Positions 59,017-64,000 of a stretch of DNA of 64,000 bases are shown here, one piece after another. This stretch comes from Tetrapyrgos nigripes (lineage: Eukaryota > Basidiomycota > Agaricomycetes > Agaricales > Campanellaceae). The DNA is taken from positions 186,001 to 250,000 of the forward strand of contig JAACJM010000109.1 of assembly GCA_013368315.1 (NCBI GenBank), given 5' to 3'. Each line of letters opens with the position of its first letter. The first letter of the stretch is position 1. The notes below the pieces were generated by a model. The model did no database searches. It was not told the origin of the DNA and saw only the letters and a list, made by a program, of their open reading frames with translations. The position numbers and the translations under genes are program-made.

Positions 59017-61612
59017 GCCTCCGCACCCCATGACGCGGGGGCTTTATAAAACTCATGGCGTAACCATGCAAACCGTTTTATAAAAGCTGTGGTTCAACCA
59101 TAGGCACTTTTATAAAGCTTACTGCCAAAATAACCAGAGCTATCCTTAGTACACAACGCTCAAGGCTTACTCAGGCCTCAAGGTCTCAAGGAGGATCAGG
59201 CCATGTACCAGCGAGGGCCATGACTCTGGACCAAGGTCCATGCGTTGCGTTCTTACTTAAGAATTGCAATCCACAGTGCGTTGTGCGTTCTTACTTAAAT
59301 TACCATACATTACCGTCTTGTAACTACACCGTAAACTGTACAAATCCAAATGTCTCATCTTCTAGTTTAATAGCGCTTTCACCAGCGAGGAAATTGGCAG
59401 GCAGCTTCTCCCATCCAACTCTCACCTAGTCCTACAATCGTCCATCATCCTCAGTCTCACACGTACATCACGTTGATACTCAGCGTATGCTTTATGCCCC
59501 TCTGCACACTCTGCCAATCGACTAAGACCTTTAACATCACCACTAGACCAAAGTTTCACCTCATGTTTCAAACCGAGATGTGGGCCACTGCGTATTTTTT
59601 TGGTCGGAGAACGAGACTGGAATCATGTGCCAGGGCTGACTGTGCAGAGCCGGGTGGGGAACACTCTTGGCCCTTGAGTGAGGAATCTGAGTCCGGTAGA
59701 AAGAACGAGAGAGGGGAAAGGTGGAGGGCAGGGAGTGGAGGAAGGAGCAGCGTTGACGCGTTGACGGGAAACTGACGGGGAACCATGACATGTCGATACA
59801 GAATTTTCGCATCACGTGCATGTTGGCGTGTCGAGACGCGCGCGAACGCGTTACGCGTCTACTATATAATCCGTCTTGTTTTCTACTACGTGATTTATTA
59901 GAGGAGATTCACTCGGGCTGAGTTCATTGTAAGATCACCCTACTTCCCCAATAATCTGAACCACAGTGTACATCATGATGCAAAATTTTGTATGATCAAA
60001 ATTCAGAGTGTATGACTGAAATTCGGGTGGGGTCTTCTTTACAGATTTTCCCCGGTCGAGCTGTGCTTTTCTATGAATTTCTTTCATAAACAAGACTGTT
60101 CCTTCTGTTTATAAAAGTAATTACGGCAATAACAGATAGATACCTTGGTAGAGTTCTGATTGTGTATGATCAAAATTCAGTTGTATGACTGAAATTCAAT
60201 TTCTGACCAAAATTCCCCATCTTGCACACCCTGAGCATCACATTATTCTTCTATGGTGTATCAGTACTGCCTTAAACCTCAACATAGAGGGCAGGGATTA
60301 CAGAGGCATTATAATTTCACATAAACCTTCAAAAGCCTTACTAGTAGAGGCACAGTGTGGTACAAGCCATGTTCTGGTCCCATTTGCACATAATCAGCAA
60401 AGGAAAGCATTTTACATCGGAAATAAATACTCCTGAAGTATATTTCAAGAGATCTTTCAGGCTGTATTCAGAAATTTCTGGTCCTTCACTCATGCTGTCC
60501 CATTTCATGATGTATGAATCATGATACAACCATGTGGTGTTTCTGCCTTTTGAATGGCATAAAATCCCTTCATGCTTTGTCTGATGAGACAACTGGACTG
60601 TCCTAATTCTTTGGCATGTACAGTAACTTGGGGCCTCGTTGAGGCCTCGACATAATCAACCAGATGATGTACTGTACGCAAACTGTATGAACAGCGCTTG
60701 AATTGGAATTTTGCTCATACAGGGTCTATTTGATCATACACCAGCTTGTACTTGACCTATGCACAGTGTCTTGCTTTCAGCATTGAAAATGAATGAAGTA
60801 TTGCAAAATAATCATGCAAATGATGCCGGTATTTCGATTGCGAACGAATTTCAATCATACAGCAGTAATTTTGGTCATACACGGTAGTTTCAGTCATACA
60901 ACGTTGATCGGACTGGACCTTGAATGCACAATTTTTTGCTCTCGGAACTGCAAATATGTGAAGCATGTCCTCATTGCGTACAGAAATTGCATCGATATGT
61001 GGATTTCGAAAGATTTTCGGTCATACACGGATTTTCGGTCATACATGGGGATTTCGGTCATACAGTGTAAATTACACTGGACCTTGAAGGCACGATTTCT
61101 TGCTCTCGGAATTGCGAATCTACGAAGCATTGTATATTAACCATCATGCCCCAGAGAAATAGGATCAGTACTAGAATTTTGGTCATACACGGGAATTGAT
61201 AAGTATTGTAAATCAAATATCAAGATGGAAATACCCAACCAAAGCCACGTGTTAACATATCAGAGAAGAAGTGGAATACGCCAGCAATGTAGAGGGCAAA
61301 CGACAAAAGCACCAACTGAAAAACGACGAGGCAAGCAGGCGATGCTGTGCTGCCACAGGCATTTGCCGCAGAACACGCGGACGCCGGATGTTGCCGCTTT
61401 CTGAAATGGGAAATGGGCGATGGACCAGCGACGCTGGGGTCGTGGGAAGAGGTCCGGGAGGTGCTGGATTTTAAAAAAGTCGCGCACAAGCGGAGTGCTT
61501 TATAAAAGTGACTATCGTTGATCCATTGGTTTTATAAACGTCTTGCATGGTTAGACCATGCAATTTTTATATACTTTTATAAAAAAATGTGTGTAATGGC
61601 CTGGCCTCCGCA
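59017..61612. mobile_element. 2.58-kb element (59026-61603) inserted in the DUF6589 gene, 9-bp TSD GCCTCCGCA
   Basis: GCCTCCGCA at 59017-59025 and 61604-61612 flanks the insertion. Removing one copy plus the element rejoins DUF6589 codons as LVKLRRQRSERKF. Both ends carry arrays of TTTATAAA alternating with imperfect palindromes, CATGGCGTAACCATG on the left and CATGGTCTAACCATG on the right, in the same order when one end is reverse complemented, closing with CACTTTTATAAAGC. The extreme ends match weakly (CCCATGAC and GCCATTAC). A 9-bp duplication suggests a Mutator-like (MULE) class, but no transposase is seen. The interior holds repeated TGTATGACCGAAATTC-type words and a tandem unit of about 170 bp (60740-61135). 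Confidence 0.82.
59988..61190. repeat. Iteron-like GTATGACYGAAATTC repeats in inverted clusters
   Basis: Forward copies lie near 59990, 60010, 60164 and 60183. Reverse copies (GAATTTCGGTCATAC type) lie near 60711, 60727, 60847, 60868, 60886, 61013, 61029, 61045 and 61174. The change of orientation makes two facing clusters. Between and among the reverse copies, a block with TGCTCTCGGAAYTGC and TGAAGCAT-like words recurs at about 60770, 60940 and 61100, a tandem unit of about 170 bp. The copies differ by point changes. Confidence 0.7.
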
Positions 61613-62389
61613 GCTTTACCAGTTTTGGATTAGCATCCAAAAGCACTTCGAGGAGGTCCCAAACGTCTGGGGCATGCTTCTGCATATCTTGAGCAAGGGA
61701 ATCAACATCTATCTTGGACAATTGCTTGCTGGTAGCCTTGGTAGCAGAGAATCGAAGGTCAGCCACACTACCAACGAGAGTCAGAAGCTGCTGCGTGTAT
61801 CTGTCCATCATTTTCTTTCGTGCCCAATTGATTGTGATTTCCGCAAACCCAAAACTACACTCCCAAGTGCTTAGAACATTGTGGACTTGTGCTTGAAGGT
61901 TATCTTTTTCTTGTACTAAATCCTCATTTTGAGTAAGAGAAATGAGAAAGTCTGCAGGACTGGCAGCCATTTCATCGAGCTTGGAGAGGATAGACTGAAG
62001 CTGAGGGGTGATCATTGTTAGGCAAAACTCGTTCCAATATCGATAAGCATTCTGAGGACAGAGGACGCCATGGCCAAGAGGTCGCGCTCGTACGGGGATA
62101 GGGGCGCGTGAGGGCGTGTGTGATATGGAGCGCGTTCCGATTTGATGGCCGAGATTCCTGCCGTTACAGTTGTGCCAGCCCCCATATGGCGACTGGAGCC
62201 TTTGATATCTCGCAAGCTGATTGGTCAATTCTTAATATATTGACAAACAAAGTACAAATAACGTTCTCCTCACTCCTAGCAATCAGCAGTCGCCATATCG
62301 GGGGCTGGGAAGGAGCCTGGCCAAGAGCCAATTTCTTCCCAAAACCCGTTAAAAGACAGCTGCTCCCTTCTCAAAATGTCTCTATATGG

Positions 62390-62757
62390 ACTGGGGTAAA
62401 GTGCCATCGCTTCGCGTGGCAAGCTACAAGGCCTTCAGGATTTCAACAGCACATATTAATGTACGGTTTTTGAGAGGCAACATAGTACATGTAAGTAAAT
62501 GCTATTATAACAGCGGAAGAAATCAGTACAAGCACCTTGACCACTGGGGGAGGAACCCAGACATGAGGAGGAGGAAGCAAGGCGCACTCGATGCTGCCTT
62601 AGTTACGCGGTCCGAGGAAGCCGTGAACGATGTCATGGTGGTCTCGACCATGAGCGCTTGACGAGCGCCAAAAAACAGGGGTGGGAGTTTGAACCCGTGG
62701 AAAAGATCTGGGAGGTCGCTCTGCGACATAAATTAACTCAGCCTAAAGGCCTCGTAA
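62390..62757 (-). mobile_element. SINE-like dispersed repeat, copy 4
   Basis: Begins ACTGGGGTAAAGTGCCATCG and GCGTGGCAAGCTACAAGGCC, includes GGAGGAAGCAAGGCGCACTC and AACCCGTGGAAAAGATCTGG, and ends TTAACTCAGCCTAAAGGCCT and CGTAA. On the minus strand the head has A-box-like AGGCTGAGTTAA and B-box-like GGGTTCAAACTCCC. It is the best full-length partner of the copy at 13414-13684; the two share both ends, but this one has about 100 extra bases near the tail side. Confidence 0.6.
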
Positions 62758-63357
62758 TGGTGTGTGGACTGTACTTCAACGAGCAAAAGAGCGTCGGGCA
62801 AACTCGGACGACGTCGGCTACACTGTGACGAATTGTGACATTGCCTGGGGAAACCTCGGGCCTATCCCGAGAACGCTTGCAGGTTTTGTATGCTTACGCC
62901 GTAATGTACGCTTGGGGGCAAGCCTAATCGATCAGCTTGCGCCCGAACGGGCCCTGAAGCTGACAAGATGTTGGTTTGATTGTCGTTTGAAGCCGGGAAA
63001 TAGTGTCCTTGAGTATTTATGCTGCAATAGCAGAACTATATCCACTCAGATAGCTTTGTTCTAAGTTAGTGTCTTTGTTGAGGCGCTGTATCAGCGATCA
63101 TTGTTTTCATCACTAGTACTGGTTCATCACTGGACCTTTTCAGAAAGTGCTAAGTGTTAGCGTGATTGAATTTGCATTGCAGCCGTAAGTACATCAATGG
63201 TTGCATGTGCCTCGCACTGGCGCAGATATGATAAATACTGAGCTTGTCTATGAATAAATTTCAATTGGAGTGCCTCTGCAGCCGATTTTCGCGGGAAATA
63301 CTTATAGTTCAACTCGAATGGGTACTATCCTGTCCTATCTTGCTTTCCCCCATCATG
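62758..63357. other. Intergenic region upstream of the second seven-TM gene
   Basis: Nothing recognised besides a short frame at 62762-63064 without motifs. Confidence 0.35.
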
Positions 63358-64000
63358 ACAATGAACGAATCGACGAACGATCAGGACACACTTACCGCTA
63401 TCGCATATCCTTTATACAACGGTATTGCAGCTTACACTGTGGAGTCTGCTTGCTGGGGTGAGTCTTCAACACTAGCTGTAGTATTTACCTGTCGCTGAGT
63501 AATATACTACTAGGTGCCTATTTTCTTTTGTTCACGTGTGCTACATTCCTGTTATGGTGGGTTATGAACCGTGAAGCCAAGATTTTCTATGATTTTTGAG
63601 ATAGTATTTATTCTATATCTTGTTCCTTGACAGCTCAAGAGGCCTACACCAACTCAGTAGCAAAATCATATTAACCGTTATGTGTCTCATGTTCATCAAC
63701 AGCACTATTCTATGGGTCCTCAACTTTCTCTATGCCTTATTGCGAGTACAGGGTACTCTCATTAATGCAGGTCCAACTCTCACACTGGCAAAGAAAGTGG
63801 AAAGAACACAAAATATGTATCTGAATCCATTAGCTTTGCCTATGGAGGGTTTGTGGCTCTTAAATGTGAGATATTTGTTTGTTATTTTTTAAATTTCTGT
63901 TGATGTATTTGCTCCTTCTTTCTTTCCCCTTCCAAACTTACACAGATGTTACTGAATGATTGTATTGTTATCTGGCGTGCATATATCATTTGTGGAAAGC
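63358..64000 (+). CDS. Second seven-TM protein of the WRA(W/Y) family, cut by the window end
   Basis: The likely start at 63358 gives MNESTNDQDTLTAIAYPLYN. A GT-AG intron (about 63461-63513) joins ESACW to GAYFLLFTCATFLLWWVMNR. A later exon carries KIILTVMCLMFINSTILWVL and a loop. After another intron (about 63867-63945) MLLNDCIVIWRAYIICGK begins, which is the family signature between TM3 and TM4. It is a paralogue of the gene at 49157-50574. The remaining membrane segments lie beyond the window. Upstream in-frame ATGs exist from 63244, but the family usually starts close to the first membrane segment. Confidence 0.65.

Larger units (their letters stand above)
57229..62015 (-). pseudogene. 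DUF6589 family gene, split by a 2.58-kb insertion and multiply broken
   Basis: N-terminal exon 62015-61604: ILSKLDEMAASPADFLISL, then SATKATSKQLSKIDVDSLAQ and MQKHAPDVWDLLEVLLDANP, as at the start of DUF6589 proteins. The frame resumes at 59025 after an insertion (QRSERKFGKKDVGSEDVEMV). After an intron at about 58750-58813 it gives MLQSTNQRCNALQSLIGLFL, LNAYGYDNVDINLK, LIHLTSSTMLPFQHNVTLQD and CADEIWDKSPL. A frameshift at about 58355 and stops TAG 58222-58224, TGA 57910-57912 and TGA 57739-57741 break the rest (HPSGLLRRERFNAWVFLRDL, FRSNLDKEPPESID, GLFHVKMACADALWRILIEP, ETAKISSKPGFRRMHEVIQ, EGDIGRVETCFMPWAFIFQ), which ends at 57229. Excising the insertion restores the frame across the site. 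An upstream ATG at 62228 is possible. DUF6589 has no known function and is common in Agaricomycetes. Confidence 0.83.

Noticed and set aside
1..64000. CRISPR arrays, bacterial operons, riboswitches, rRNA genes
   Set aside because: Introns, eukaryotic families and transposons show a fungal nuclear genome. No direct-repeat/spacer array or rRNA segment is visible, and no complete tRNA with both a canonical B-box and an acceptor stem was found by eye.

Overview
The window looks like a transposon-rich stretch of an Agaricomycete (mushroom-forming basidiomycete) genome. The evidence is the many 45-80 bp GT-AG introns, a fungal-type oxidosqualene cyclase, a Plavaka (CACTA superfamily) transposase, and several families that are expanded in Agaricomycetes: DUF6532, DUF6589, RecQ-like helicases, seven-TM 'WRAW' proteins and single-TM surface proteins. 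No species can be named from the sequence alone.

Layout. (1) 1-5109: a decayed Ty3/gypsy chromovirus on the minus strand. It keeps its LTRs, a polypurine tract, gag, RT, a partial RNase H and a chromodomain, but has no recognisable protease or integrase. (2) 5110-16890: no convincing host gene. Instead there is a mosaic of small inverted-repeat elements, including an hAT-like element nested inside another, each with its own perfect 8-bp target-site duplication (TSD), and a 449-bp element with a perfect 8-bp TSD. (3) 16895-22314: the host-like core, with a single-TM surface protein gene (one frameshift) and an ERG7-type oxidosqualene cyclase of eight exons (one frameshift in an A6 run). (4) 23386-30422: a near-complete Plavaka transposase, a divergently transcribed intact DUF6532 gene, and the remnant of an hAT transposase C-terminus. 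(5) 34878-46191: a JmjC-like dioxygenase gene with an in-frame stop, a gene with a tandemly duplicated exon-intron unit, a 2.9-kb near-perfect palindrome flanked by a short direct repeat, and a DUF6698-like gene. (6) 49157-50574 and 63358-end: two paralogous seven-TM genes. (7) 53777-62390: a convergent pair of a RecQ-like helicase (Walker B Glu replaced by Lys, plus a frameshift and a stop) and a DUF6589 gene, which is itself split by a 2.58-kb element with a 9-bp TSD. A dispersed SINE-like repeat lies on each side of this pair.

Working interpretation. Most coding sequence outside the ERG7 block belongs to, or was captured among, mobile elements. Many of these genes share one kind of lesion, an in-frame TGA where Arg is usual or plausible, as expected from CpG-to-TpG decay. 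The most interesting items are the RecQ/DUF6589 cassette, the large palindrome, the JmjC gene among transposons, and the 2.58-kb element with terminal TTTATAAA arrays. Nothing was searched or computed; family names rest on motif recognition.
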